NCBI RefSeq assembly: GCF_009834545.1
Contig: NZ_CP019427.1
Coordinates: 2,486,001-2,550,000 of the forward strand
From: Pseudomonas sp. S04
Lineage (GTDB): Bacteria > Pseudomonadota > Gammaproteobacteria > Pseudomonadales > Pseudomonadaceae
DNA length: 64,000 bases
Direction of reading: 5' to 3'
Shown here: piece after piece, positions 34,629 to 43,477 of the stretch
Position numbering within the stretch: the first letter of the stretch is position 1
Layout: every line of letters begins with the position of its first letter
The notes under the pieces: model-generated
What the model was told of the DNA's origin: nothing
Database searches by the model: none
The model's input: the letters and a program-made list of their open reading frames with translations, nothing else
Position numbers and translations under genes: made by a program

Positions 34629-35545
34629 GCCGGCCTTCCTTGCGATTGCTCGATGGTGGCATGGGGCGCGAGCTGCAGCGCATTGGCGCGCCGTTCCGGC
34701 AGCCGGAATGGTCGGCACTGGCGCTGATCGAGGCACCGCAGTATGTGCTGCGGGCCCACCAGGCGTTCATCGACGCCGGTGCGCGGGTCATCACCAGTAA
34801 CAGCTACGCGGTGGTGCCTTTTCATATTGGCGAGGCGCGTTTTGCCGAGCATGGCCTGGCGCTTGCCGAGCGGGCCGGGCGCCTCGCGCGGCAGGCGGCG
34901 ACGGCCAGTGGCGAAGCGGTCACGGTAGCCGGCTCGCTGCCGCCAGCCCTGGGCTCCTATCGACCGGACCTGTTCGATCACTCGCGCTCGGTGGCAATTC
35001 ATCGCCAGTTGATCGCCGGCCTGCAGGCCCATGTCGACGTCTGGCTGGCGGAAACCCAGAGTTCCATTGCCGAAATCCAGGCGGTAGCCCAAGCCCTGGC
35101 CAGCGACAGCAAACCGTTGTGGCTATCGTTCACGCTGCTCGATGAAGTGGGCCAGCCGCCACGCCTGCGTTCCGCCGAACCGGTGGCCGAGGCGGTGCGC
35201 GTGGCGGCCGGACTGGGGGCACAAGCGGTACTGTTCAATTGCAGTCAGCCAGAAGTCATGGCCGCGGCATTGAGTGAGGCCGCCGACGTCATCCGCGGCC
35301 TGGGCCTGGCCATTGAGCTGGGGGTCTACGCCAATGCCTTCCCGGCGGTGGACGCCGAGGCGAAAGCCAATAGCACCCTGCTGGAGATTCGTCCCGACCT
35401 GGGACCCCAGGCGTACCTGCACTGGGCCAAGTCCTGGGTGGCCGCTGGCGCCAACATCGTCGGCGGCTGCTGTGGCATCGGCCCGGAACACATCGCCCAG
35501 TTGCACCAGCATTTGATCGAGCAGGAACAGGAGGTAGAAGCATGA
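34625..35545 (+). CDS. Homocysteine S-methyltransferase family protein
   Basis: 306-residue Zn enzyme transferring a methyl group to homocysteine to give methionine. The zinc Cys are visible: C206 in FNCSQPE and C282-C283 in GGCCGIGP; LLDGGMGRELQR is the usual N-terminal loop. It is similar in size to MmuM/BHMT-type enzymes that use S-methylmethionine or betaines, without a cobalamin domain. Its start overlaps the binding-protein stop, and its own stop overlaps the msrA start, so the transported methyl donor likely serves as substrate. Confidence 0.85.
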   Translation: MSRPSLRLLDGGMGRELQRIGAPFRQPEWSALALIEAPQYVLRAHQAFIDAGARVITSNSYAVVPFHIGEARFAEHGLALAERAGRLARQAATASGEAVTVAGSLPPALGSYRPDLFDHSRSVAIHRQLIAGLQAHVDVWLAETQSSIAEIQAVAQALASDSKPLWLSFTLLDEVGQPPRLRSAEPVAEAVRVAAGLGAQAVLFNCSQPEVMAAALSEAADVIRGLGLAIELGVYANAFPAVDAEAKANSTLLEIRPDLGPQAYLHWAKSWVAAGANIVGGCCGIGPEHIAQLHQHLIEQEQEVEA

Positions 35546-36009
35546 GTGAGGTGGAGCAATCCGTGTTGTTGGAACAGGCGACCTTTGGCGCCGGTTGTTT
35601 CTGGGGCGCTGAGGCATACTTGCGGGCGCTGCCCGGGGTACTCGATAGCCGGGTCGGCTTCGCACGTTCGGCCGATGGCGAGCCGGCGTTGATTGAAGTG
35701 GTGCAGGTCGACTTCGATCCCCGGGTGATTTCCTATACGCACCTGATCGAACATTTCTGGACCCTGCACGACCCGACCTCGGTCGACCGCCAGGGGGCGG
35801 ATATCGGGGTCAAATACCGCTCGGCGTTGTTTTTCAGCTCGGCGCAACAGGCGACCAGTGCCCAGGCCGCGAAACAGCTACTGGACACGTCCGGGCGCTT
35901 GGGCAAGCCATTGGCAACGGTGATAGTGCCTCTGGGGGAGTTCCAGTTGGCAGATGAAGCGCACCAGCGCTACCTGGAAAAACACGGTGCCAGCAGTTGT
36001 TCGATCTGA
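35542..36009 (+). CDS. msrA: Peptide-methionine (S)-S-oxide reductase MsrA
   Basis: 155 residues with the catalytic GCFWG motif (Cys19) and the conserved QVDFDPRVISYTHLIEHFW and HDPTSVDRQGADIGVKYRS segments. The C-terminal Cys near residue 153 could be the resolving Cys. It reduces methionine-S-sulfoxide, free or in protein. It is cotranslated with the homocysteine methyltransferase (ATGA overlap), which gives the operon a methionine synthesis-and-repair theme. This is likely an extra, operon-borne MsrA rather than the housekeeping copy. Confidence 0.9.
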   Translation: MSEVEQSVLLEQATFGAGCFWGAEAYLRALPGVLDSRVGFARSADGEPALIEVVQVDFDPRVISYTHLIEHFWTLHDPTSVDRQGADIGVKYRSALFFSSAQQATSAQAAKQLLDTSGRLGKPLATVIVPLGEFQLADEAHQRYLEKHGASSCSI

Positions 36010-36080
36010 GGGTGGCCTTGAAAGCATGGTGGGTGTCAGGTGTCATCGATGTTGGTAGTGGCGGCGCCATCGTGGCATAG

Positions 36081-36930
36081 GTATCTACACAAGGTTGTAG
36101 CGGCCTGTGGCGAGGGAGCTTGCTCGTGTGGCGGCCTCTGGGCCTCTGGGGTGTTGGATTAGGCGGAGTACATATCCATTCTTGCGGTAACGGCCTCCTA
36201 TGGTTCCGCCTGACGGCGGCTCACTTTTGAACAGCGCAAAAGTAAGCAAAACGCTCTTACCCCACCACTCGGTGCCTCGCTTAGGCTCGGCATGCCCGTA
36301 CTCCGACATTGATTTGGGGGGCCGCCGCAATGGGCCCTCCCTGGCCCAGTGCGGCTAAACCGGCGTCCTGCCGGTTTACCCCCCAAATCAATATCGAATT
36401 ACGGCCAGCGTGGTTAACGGGGCGCCTAAGATCAAAAACAACGCGAGGCGGCCTAAAAGCCGACCTGATCGCTAGGGCATGCGCGGTGTAGCTTCTACTT
36501 CCTAAGACGCTGACGAAGTCAGCCATCTTTTGATCTGGCTCTGGCTCTGGCTCTGGCTCTGGCTTTTGCTTTGGCTCTGGCTTTTGATCCTGGGCGCCCC
36601 GTTAACCACGCTGGCCGAACGCAGGCTTGAAGCCGTGGGTAACCCGGCAGGACGCCGGGTTAGCCGCCCCGCGCCATGGATGGCGCGTGGCGGCGGCCCA
36701 CGGATTCAAGCCGGAGTGAGGGAACACCGAGCCTAAGCGAGGTGCCGAGTGGTGGGGCAAGAGCCTTTTGCTTACTTTTGGGCTCCTCCAAAAGTGAGCC
36801 GCTGTAAAAGCGGAACCATAGGTGGCCATTACCGCAAAAATGGATATGTACTCGGTCTAATCCAACACCCCAGAGGCCGCCACACGAGCAAGCCCCCTCG
36901 CCACAGACCGCTACAAAGTTGTGTAGATAC
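36081..36930. repeat. Large composite palindromic repeat, copy A (850 bp)
   Basis: Bounded by inverted termini GTATCTACACAA and TTGTGTAGATAC. About 250 bp of each arm are inverted relatives, including the CACTCGGTGCCTCGCTTAGG segment and its complement. The centre holds GGCTAACCCGGCGTCCTGCC-type stems and a hexanucleotide run. The same element in the same orientation is at 49512-50354. It encodes nothing convincing and looks like a non-autonomous or structural chromosomal repeat. The rest of the 1.3-kb intergenic region (36010-37334) holds REP-like sequence and the nirB leader. Confidence 0.8.
36534..36563 (+). repeat. (TCTGGC)5 hexanucleotide run in copy A
   Basis: Five perfect TCTGGC units, followed by degenerate units. 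Copy B has twelve perfect units at the same place. Confidence 0.9.
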
Positions 36931-37105
36931 CGATGCCCATCGCGGGCCAGCGGAGCGTCGCCCGGCGATGCACTGTTATAAAGCCCGCGCCACCCTCCGT
37001 GCACTAAGCCAAGTCACGCCGCAGGCTGGTCGAGCCAGTCCGGGCGCCGCCGTACATGGCCTGCAAGCGCCCTGAATCGCGGCTGTAGGGGGCTGACCGC
37101 GGTTC

Positions 37106-37121
37106 TGGCACAAAGGCTGCA
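37106..37121 (+). promoter_or_regulatory. Sigma54-type promoter of nirBD
   Basis: TGGCACAAAGGCTGCA has GG (37107-37108) and GC (37119-37120) separated by 10 bases, the -24/-12 pattern. It lies about 215 bp before nirB. Control by NtrC is expected for nitrite assimilation. Confidence 0.7.
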
Positions 37122-37269
37122 ATACATCTCGCAGGCCTGGCGCGCAGCAACACCGTCGTCCAGGCAGCCCCCTCGGTCAACGACGATCGATTGGCCGCAC
37201 AGGTCGTGGGCAGCAGCGTTGAACCGGGCACAGCAGTCGGGTTTGCACAGCGCAAATGAACAGGCAAAG

Positions 37270-37305
37270 ACGCCTGGAACCGTAAGGTTTCAGGCGTTTT
37301 TTTTT
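37270..37305 (+). terminator. Leader terminator (attenuator) between the nirBD promoter and nirB
   Basis: ACGCCTGGAACC pairs with GGTTTCAGGCGT around a GTAA tetraloop (12 bp with one G-U pair), followed by nine T. A strong intrinsic terminator in the leader, with upstream stems such as GCCTGG (37135-37140)/CCAGGC (37160-37165), implies antitermination, most likely by a NasT-type ANTAR protein. The antiterminator is inferred. Confidence 0.8.
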
Positions 37306-37334
37306 GCTTTTAGAACAGTGATCGGGTGCTACTT

Positions 37335-39896
37335 ATGAACTCCAATGTTGCCGCGTTGAACACCTTGCAAACCCTGGTCGTGATCGGAAACGGCATGGTC
37401 GGCCATCATTGTGTCGAACAGTTGATCGAGCGCGGCGCCCTTGGGCGCTATCAGCTGCATGTCTTCAGCGAGGAACCGGTGCGGGCCTATGACCGGGTGC
37501 ACCTGTCCGAATACTTCACGGGACGTGATGCCGAGTCACTGGCATTGTCCGACGCGGCGCTGTACCAGACGCCGGGGGTCACCTTGCACCTGGGAGTGCC
37601 GGTGCTGGAAATCGACCGTGCCCGGCGCCAGGTGATCACCGCCCAGGGCAGCGTCGCCTACGACACCCTGGTCCTGGCCACCGGATCCTATCCCTTTGTA
37701 CCGGACATCGACGGCGCCGAAGGCGACTCGCGGCTGGTCTATCGCACCCTCGAAGACCTCGACGCCATCCGCCGCGCTGCCAGCAATGCACAGCGCGGTG
37801 TGGTGGTGGGCGGGGGGCTGCTCGGCCTGGAGGCGGCCAATGCCCTGAAAAGCCTCGGCCTGGAAGCCCATGTGGTGGAATTTGCCCCGCGCCTGATGCC
37901 GGTGCAACTGGACGAGCTGGGTGGCCTGGCGCTGAAGTCGCAAATCGAACGGCTGGGTGTCGGCGTGCACTTGTCCCGCGCTACGCAATCGATCAGTGCC
38001 GGCGAGCAGTACCGCTATCGGATGAACTTTGCCAACGAAGAAAGCCTGGAAACCGACCTGATCGTGTTCTCCGCCGGGATCCGCGCCCAGGATGCCCTGG
38101 CTCGCCAATGCGCATTGAACATCGGCCCGCGTGGCGGGGTGGTGATCGACGACCAGTGCCTGAGCAGCGACCCGCATATCTACGCCATCGGCGAGTGTGC
38201 CTCGTGGAACGGCAGCCTGTTCGGCCTGGTCGCGCCGGGCTACCAGATGGCCCGCAGTGTCGCCGCGCAGTTGTGCGAGCAGGACGCTGAGCCCTTCATC
38301 GGTGCGGACATGTCGACCAAGCTCAAGCTGCTGGGGGTCGACGTCGGCTCCATCGGCGATGCCCATGCCCACACCCCGGGCGCGCGCAGTTACCAGTTCA
38401 TCGACGAGGCCAGCGCCAGCTACCGCCGGCTGGTGGTCGACGCGTCCGGCAAGCAGGTGCTGGGGGCGGTGCTGGTGGGCGACAACAGCTACTACGACAC
38501 CTTGCTGCAGTACGCCCAGAACGGCATTGCCCTGCCGGCCGAACCGGCCAGCCTGATCCTGCCATCCTCGACCGGCGCGCCCACCCTGGGTCCGGGCGCC
38601 TTGCCCGAGTCGGCCATGGTCTGTTCGTGCCATAACGTCAGCAAGGGCGCGATCTGTTCGGCCATCGACGGCGGCTGCAGCGATCTTGCCCAGCTCAAGA
38701 CGCAAACCAAGGCCTGCACCGGCTGTGGCGGTTGCGCTGGCCTGCTCAAGCAGGTGTTCGAGCACGAGTTGATCGCCCGTGGTGTGAGTGTTGACAAGAG
38801 TCTGTGCGAACACTTCGCCTTTACCCGGCAGGAGCTCTACGCCCTGGTGCGGGTCGAAGGGCTGCACAGTTTCGAAGAACTGTTGGCCCGGCATGGCCGT
38901 GGACACACCGGTTGCGATGTGTGCAAACCGGCCGTGGGCTCGATCCTCGCCTCGTGCTGGAACCAGCCGATCATGGACGCCTCGCTGGTGCCGTTGCAGG
39001 ACACCAACGACACCTTCATGGCCAACATGCAGAAAAACGGCACCTATTCGGTGGTGCCACGTATCGCCGGGGGCGAGATCAGCGCCGAGAAGCTGATCGT
39101 GATCGGCCAGGTGGCGAAGAAGTACCAGCTGTACACCAAGATCACCGGTGGCCAGCGCATCGACCTGTTCGGCGCACAGTTGCACCAGTTGCCGCAGATC
39201 TGGGGCGAACTGATCGAAGCCGGTTTTGAAACCGGGCATGCCTATGGCAAGTCAACCCGCACGGTGAAGTCCTGCGTCGGCAGCACCTGGTGCCGCTACG
39301 GGGTGCAGGACAGCGTGGCCATGGCCTTGCTGATCGAGGACCGCTACAAGGGCCTGCGCGCACCGCACAAGCTCAAGTTCGCGGTCTCCGGCTGCACCCG
39401 TGAGTGCGCCGAGGCCCAGAGCAAGGACGTCGGTGTGATTGCCACCGAGAAGGGCTGGAACCTGTACCTGTGCGGCAACGGCGGCATGCGTCCGCGGCAC
39501 GCCGAGTTGTTTGCCACCGATCTGGATGACGCGACCCTGATCCGCTACATCGACCGCTTCCTGATGTTCTACATCCGCACCGCCGACAAATTGCAGCGCA
39601 CCTCGGTCTGGCGCGAGAGCCTGGAGGGCGGGCTGGATTACCTCAAGCAGGTGGTCATCGACGACAGCCTGGGGCTGGGCGAGGAGCTGGAATCGCAGAT
39701 GCAACTGGTGGTCAACCGTTATGAGTGCGAGTGGGCCAATGCCCTCAAGGACCCGGACAAACTCAAGCGCTTCCGTACCTTCGTCAACGACGAGCGTCCC
39801 GACCCGAGCATTCATTTTGTCGAGGAACGTGGGCAACGCCGGCCCATCATGGCCGCCGAACTCAACCTTATCCCTGTCACCGAGGAGCTTGCCTGA
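37335..39896 (+). CDS. nirB: Assimilatory nitrite reductase [NAD(P)H] large subunit NirB
   Basis: 853-residue cytoplasmic enzyme reducing nitrite to ammonium. In order: FAD/NAD(P)H-binding N-terminal half (VVIGNGMVGHHC, VVVGGGLLGLEAANAL), BFD-like [2Fe-2S] domain (CSCHNVSKG, CTGCGGC), and a siroheme/4Fe-4S sulfite-nitrite reductase domain with the cluster Cys pattern SCVGSTWC and SGCTRECAE. The length is as usual for NirB. nirD follows with a TGATG overlap. Expression should depend on the sigma54 promoter and leader terminator upstream. Confidence 0.95.
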   Translation: MNSNVAALNTLQTLVVIGNGMVGHHCVEQLIERGALGRYQLHVFSEEPVRAYDRVHLSEYFTGRDAESLALSDAALYQTPGVTLHLGVPVLEIDRARRQVITAQGSVAYDTLVLATGSYPFVPDIDGAEGDSRLVYRTLEDLDAIRRAASNAQRGVVVGGGLLGLEAANALKSLGLEAHVVEFAPRLMPVQLDELGGLALKSQIERLGVGVHLSRATQSISAGEQYRYRMNFANEESLETDLIVFSAGIRAQDALARQCALNIGPRGGVVIDDQCLSSDPHIYAIGECASWNGSLFGLVAPGYQMARSVAAQLCEQDAEPFIGADMSTKLKLLGVDVGSIGDAHAHTPGARSYQFIDEASASYRRLVVDASGKQVLGAVLVGDNSYYDTLLQYAQNGIALPAEPASLILPSSTGAPTLGPGALPESAMVCSCHNVSKGAICSAIDGGCSDLAQLKTQTKACTGCGGCAGLLKQVFEHELIARGVSVDKSLCEHFAFTRQELYALVRVEGLHSFEELLARHGRGHTGCDVCKPAVGSILASCWNQPIMDASLVPLQDTNDTFMANMQKNGTYSVVPRIAGGEISAEKLIVIGQVAKKYQLYTKITGGQRIDLFGAQLHQLPQIWGELIEAGFETGHAYGKSTRTVKSCVGSTWCRYGVQDSVAMALLIEDRYKGLRAPHKLKFAVSGCTRECAEAQSKDVGVIATEKGWNLYLCGNGGMRPRHAELFATDLDDATLIRYIDRFLMFYIRTADKLQRTSVWRESLEGGLDYLKQVVIDDSLGLGEELESQMQLVVNRYECEWANALKDPDKLKRFRTFVNDERPDPSIHFVEERGQRRPIMAAELNLIPVTEELA

Positions 39897-40273
39897 TGAA
39901 CCTGTCCAATTCCCCGCGCGCCGCCGCCCGTTCACCCCTCTGGCAATCGGTGTGCAGCCAGCACGATCTGGTCGACAACTCGGGGGTGGTGGTGTGGCTC
40001 GACGGCGCACAAGTGGCGCTGTTCTACCTGCCGCAGGCCGAGGGCAAGACGCTGTATGCCATCGACAACCACGATCCGCAATCGGGCGCCTACGTCATCG
40101 GTCGCGGGCTGGTGGGCAGCCTCAAGGGCGAGTTGGTGGTGGCGTCGCCCCTGTACAAACAGCACTTTCGACTCGAGGACGGGTATTGCCTGGAGTATCC
40201 GCAACAGCGCCTGCGAGTCTGGCCGGTGCGCCTTGAAGGTGGGCAGGTGCAAGTGGACGTGGCCAACGATTGA
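39896..40273 (+). CDS. nirD: Nitrite reductase small subunit NirD
   Basis: 125 residues with a Rieske-like fold without cluster ligands, as in other NirD proteins: WQSVCSQHDLVDNSGVVVWL, then GSLKGELVVASPLYKQHF. It starts at ATG 39896, sharing one base with the nirB TGA, and partners NirB. The stop lies directly at the edge of a leftover CBS-domain gene fragment, a sign of an old deletion just downstream. Confidence 0.93.
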   Translation: MNLSNSPRAAARSPLWQSVCSQHDLVDNSGVVVWLDGAQVALFYLPQAEGKTLYAIDNHDPQSGAYVIGRGLVGSLKGELVVASPLYKQHFRLEDGYCLEYPQQRLRVWPVRLEGGQVQVDVAND

Positions 40274-40416
40274 TCGACAGCCACCTGCGTCACCTGCCGG
40301 TGCTGGAGGCGGGGCAATTGATCGGGCTGCTGTCGATTGGCGATCTGGTCAAGCAGGCCATCGTCGAACAGGCCGATCTGATCCGCCAGTTGGAGCATTA
40401 CATTCGCGGGCACTGA
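40270..40416 (+). pseudogene. 3' fragment of a CBS-domain protein gene
   Basis: From 40270 the frame reads LIDSHLRHLPVLEAGQLIGL, then SIGDLVKQAIVEQ, and closes with QLEHYIRGH at TGA 40416, which is the C-terminal end of a CBS-domain protein. The 5' part is missing and the frame overlaps the nirD stop with no start or ribosome site of its own. Probably a remnant left by a deletion next to nirD. Confidence 0.7.
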
Positions 40417-40433
40417 GCCTGTGATTGGCTGAC

Positions 40434-41780
40434 TCAGAAGCGTCCGTTCAGGGGGTACTCGACGGCCAGGCGAATCTGCTCGGTGTCGAGTTCTGCCTGG
40501 GCGGTGTTGCCGCGGTGCAGGTTGTGCCGCAGTGACAGGGCCAGGTCCTTGGCCGGGCCGCTTTGCACCACATAGCGGGCTTCCAGGTCGCGCTCCCAAT
40601 GCTTGCCGCCCTCACCGTAGCCCAGGTAGGCATAGCCGCCTGCCGGGTCGACGTGGCGCCCATCAATGTTGCTGCCGCGCACATAGGCGGCGCTGAGCAC
40701 CAGGCCGGGCCAGCCGAGCGCCTGCAAGCCCAGGTCGTAACGGGCCTGCCAGGATTGCTCGTTGGGGGCGTTGAAGTCCGAGAGTTGCACGGCATTGGTG
40801 AGGTAGATCGCACCCCGGGTCACGTAGTCGAAGGGCGTATCGCCATCGACCTTCTGGTAGCCCAGGCTGAAGGTATGAGCACCGTTGCGGTAGCTGGAGA
40901 GCAGGCTCCAGGTGGTGTTGTCGATCTTGCCCGACCAGGCCTGTCCGGTGTCGAGGGTGCGATACAGGTTGAGGTTCAGCGTCAGCGTCTGGTCGAGCCC
41001 CAGGGCATGGCTGTAAGTGCTGCCCAGGTAATGCTGCCGCCAGCTGTCTTCGTAGTGTGCGCTGTACAGGCTGGTGGAAAGCCCTTCAATCCCGTCGTAG
41101 ACCAGCCCGGCAAGGTCGAAATTGTTGCCTTGCCTGGCGTTGGAATAATTCACCACAAACCCCTGGTCGTGGCTGCTGGCGTTGCGGTCGGTGCTTTCGT
41201 TGAAGTGACCACCGAGCATTTTCCAGCCGGCGAACTCCTGGCTGTTGAGAAAGAACCCGGTGGCGGTTTCCGGCAGCAGGCGACTGTCGGATGAACTGAA
41301 GACCGGGGTCTTGACCCGTTGCTCACCGTAACTGAGGGTGGTCGAGGAGGCGCGCAGCTTGAGCGCCGCGCCGCCACGGCCGAACTGGTCCTTGGGGTGA
41401 CCGTCGTTATCGAGCCCGAGCAAACGCGCCTTGCCGGCCCGACCGCCGCCACTGTCCAGCTGCCAGGCGGCATAGGCATGGGCATCGACGCCCACTCCGA
41501 CCAGGCCCTGGGTAAACCCGGACTGCAGGCTGCCCATCAAGCCGTATCCCCACTCCTGGGCATTGCCACTGCGTTCGTTGCGCGGCTTGTAGGCATTGCG
41601 TGCGGCGTTGTTGCGCGCGCCGTGCTGGTATTCGCGGTGGTCCAGGACACTGCGGTTGAGCAGGCTCCAGCGACTGTCCTCGACCAGCCCGCGAGACTCT
41701 TCCTGGGCCGAGCCGGCCAGCAACGTGGTGGACTGCGCGGCGAGGGCGAAGGGCAGGGCGAGACGCTTGAATCTGATCAT
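40434..41780 (-). CDS. OprD-family outer-membrane porin
   Basis: 448 residues with a signal peptide ending near LLAGSAQ and an 18-strand barrel of the OprD family (NRSVLDHREYQHGARNN near the N terminus; the chain ends in Phe, NGRF). OprD-type channels pass amino acids, peptides or carboxylates. The start is ATG 41780 behind AAGGA. It is divergent from a DUF1624 membrane protein gene with a palindrome in between. The substrate is unknown. Confidence 0.88.
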   Translation of the reverse strand: MIRFKRLALPFALAAQSTTLLAGSAQEESRGLVEDSRWSLLNRSVLDHREYQHGARNNAARNAYKPRNERSGNAQEWGYGLMGSLQSGFTQGLVGVGVDAHAYAAWQLDSGGGRAGKARLLGLDNDGHPKDQFGRGGAALKLRASSTTLSYGEQRVKTPVFSSSDSRLLPETATGFFLNSQEFAGWKMLGGHFNESTDRNASSHDQGFVVNYSNARQGNNFDLAGLVYDGIEGLSTSLYSAHYEDSWRQHYLGSTYSHALGLDQTLTLNLNLYRTLDTGQAWSGKIDNTTWSLLSSYRNGAHTFSLGYQKVDGDTPFDYVTRGAIYLTNAVQLSDFNAPNEQSWQARYDLGLQALGWPGLVLSAAYVRGSNIDGRHVDPAGGYAYLGYGEGGKHWERDLEARYVVQSGPAKDLALSLRHNLHRGNTAQAELDTEQIRLAVEYPLNGRF

Positions 41781-41857
41781 GTATGGGGTCCTTGCATACA
41801 CCTTGGGCAGGCTGACAGTGCATGCCTGTGCAACGGGGTTTCGAACGGGTTGCGTAA

Positions 41858-41872
41858 TGTAATACTATTACA
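41858..41872. promoter_or_regulatory. Palindrome TGTAATACTATTACA in the divergent oprD-type/DUF1624 region
   Basis: A perfect 7-bp inverted repeat around a single C, between two divergent genes, in an A+T-rich stretch. Candidate operator; the regulator is unknown. Confidence 0.45.
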
Positions 41873-41937
41873 CAAAATATCAAGCCCGAAGGCCCAAGAC
41901 AGGCCGTTTCCTCCACCCTCTGCGTTGCGAACCCCCC

Positions 41938-43101
41938 ATGACAAATGCTGTTGTCCGACCCGCCGGCGCTGGCCGGTTGCTGTCCATCGATGCCCTGCGG
42001 GGCTTGGTGATTCTGTTCATGTTGCTCGACCATGTGCGCGAAACCTTTCTGCTGCACCGCCAGGTCAGCGACCCCATGGACATTGCCACGACCGAACCCG
42101 CGCTGTTCCTGAGCCGCACCCTGGCCCATCTGTGTGCGCCGATCTTTGTCCTGCTCACGGGCCTGTCTGCCTACCTGTATGGCGAAAAATACGCGGGCAA
42201 GACAGATGTCTGCGGCTTCCTGTTCAAGCGCGGGTTGTTCCTGGTGCTGCTGGAGATCACCCTGGTGAACTTCGCCTGGACTTTCCAGATTCCGCCGACT
42301 GTGATCTACCTGCAGGTGATCTGGGCCATCGGCCTGAGCATGCTGGCCCTGTCGGCGCTGGTTTGGCTGCCACGCCCGTTGTTGCTGGGCTTGAGCCTGC
42401 TGATCATCGCCGGGCACAACCTGCTGGACGGCCTGCACTTTGCGCTGGAGTCGGCGCTGCATGTGCCGTGGGCGGTGCTGCATGACCGCGGCTGGATCGA
42501 GTTCAGCGAAGGCCTGCGCCTGCGTACCTCCTACCCGGTGCTGCCGTGGATCGGCGTGATCGGCCTGGGATATGCCATCGGCCCCTGGTTCGCCCAGGCC
42601 AGTGATGCCGCCTGGCGCCAACGTGCACTCTGGATCGGCGGTATCGCCGCGCTGGCGGGTTTTGTCGGGTTGCGCTTGCTCAACGGCTACGGCGACAAAC
42701 CCTGGGTCCAGGGCGAGAGTACCCTGCAGACGCTGATGAGCTTTTTCAACATCACCAAGTACCCGCCGTCCCTGCTGTTCATCACCCTGACCCTGAGCTT
42801 CGGCCTGCTGCTGTTGCGCGGGTTCGAACGGCGCCAGGGCAGCCGCTGGATCCTGGTGTTGAGCGTGTTCGGCTCGGCACCGATGTTCTTTTACCTGTTG
42901 CACCTGTACGTCTTGAAGTTCGCCTACCTGTTGGCAGTGGCGTGTTTTGGCCTGAATCAGGGCAGCTACTACGGGTTTGATTCCGTGTTGGCGGTGTGGT
43001 TGGCGGCGGGGCTGTTGGCGTTGGCCCTGTACCTGCCGGTGCGCTGGTTCTCAAGGCTCAAGAGCAGTCGCCGGGATTTGGTTTGGCTCAAGTATTTTTA
43101 G
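41938..43101 (+). CDS. DUF1624/YeiB-like polytopic membrane protein
   Basis: 387 residues with about 10 hydrophobic helices. SIDALRGLVILFMLLDHVRE near the N terminus is the typical motif of the DUF1624/heparan-glucosaminide acetyltransferase-like superfamily of membrane acyltransferases. No soluble domain. The acceptor and role are unknown. It is alone on its strand and is followed by a GC stem-loop at 43128-43159. Confidence 0.75.
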   Translation: MTNAVVRPAGAGRLLSIDALRGLVILFMLLDHVRETFLLHRQVSDPMDIATTEPALFLSRTLAHLCAPIFVLLTGLSAYLYGEKYAGKTDVCGFLFKRGLFLVLLEITLVNFAWTFQIPPTVIYLQVIWAIGLSMLALSALVWLPRPLLLGLSLLIIAGHNLLDGLHFALESALHVPWAVLHDRGWIEFSEGLRLRTSYPVLPWIGVIGLGYAIGPWFAQASDAAWRQRALWIGGIAALAGFVGLRLLNGYGDKPWVQGESTLQTLMSFFNITKYPPSLLFITLTLSFGLLLLRGFERRQGSRWILVLSVFGSAPMFFYLLHLYVLKFAYLLAVACFGLNQGSYYGFDSVLAVWLAAGLLALALYLPVRWFSRLKSSRRDLVWLKYF

Positions 43102-43127
43102 TCGCACTTGCTGATTTTCTGCTGGGG

Positions 43128-43159
43128 GCCGTCCCGCAGCGTGCAAGTCTGCGGGCGGC
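43128..43159 (+). terminator. Stem-loop after the DUF1624 gene
   Basis: GCCGTCCCGCAG (43128-43139) pairs with CTGCGGGCGGC (43149-43159). No U-run follows, so this is a moderate terminator candidate. Confidence 0.45.
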
Positions 43160-43335
43160 TAGAGAAGCAAGTACCTGTCAACTCTGACAGTAGACACGTC
43201 CAATCAATTGGCGCTTTGATAAAGCGTTTGTAGATCGCAGCGCCCGTACCCACGGGTGGCTGCGCAAGGATGAGTGTCTGTCAGTTCCTGTCTCTATGGC
43301 TGTCCAGCCATGTTGTGGTCATGCAGTGGAACCGC

Positions 43336-43353
43336 ATTGGAAGACATTCCAAT
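43336..43353. promoter_or_regulatory. Inverted repeat ATTGGAA-GACA-TTCCAAT
   Basis: A perfect 7-bp inverted repeat with a 4-bp spacer, 124 bp upstream of the large DUF1592-type gene. Candidate operator. The remaining 376-bp gap shows nothing else. Confidence 0.4.
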
Positions 43354-43477
43354 CACAACACCGGGCTAGACTCGTCATACCGTGGCGCCAGCCCTGGGTC
43401 AGGTGGTTCGCAGCGCAACTCGATCAGCAGATCTTGCGAGGCAACGAAGCACTTGGCTGACGCATGAGGCTTGAGTC

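Noticed and set aside
36281..36526. Minus-strand 81-codon frame conserved in both large repeats (also 49705-49950)
   Set aside because: Conservation is explained by the whole element being duplicated. Differences between the copies are not biased to silent positions as far as can be seen, and no start signal is present.
36530..36736. Plus-strand frame starting MIWLWLWLWLW in the large repeat (also at 49954 in copy B)
   Set aside because: The Trp-Leu run is only the TCTGGC hexanucleotide read in one frame; there is no ribosome site and the tract length differs between copies.
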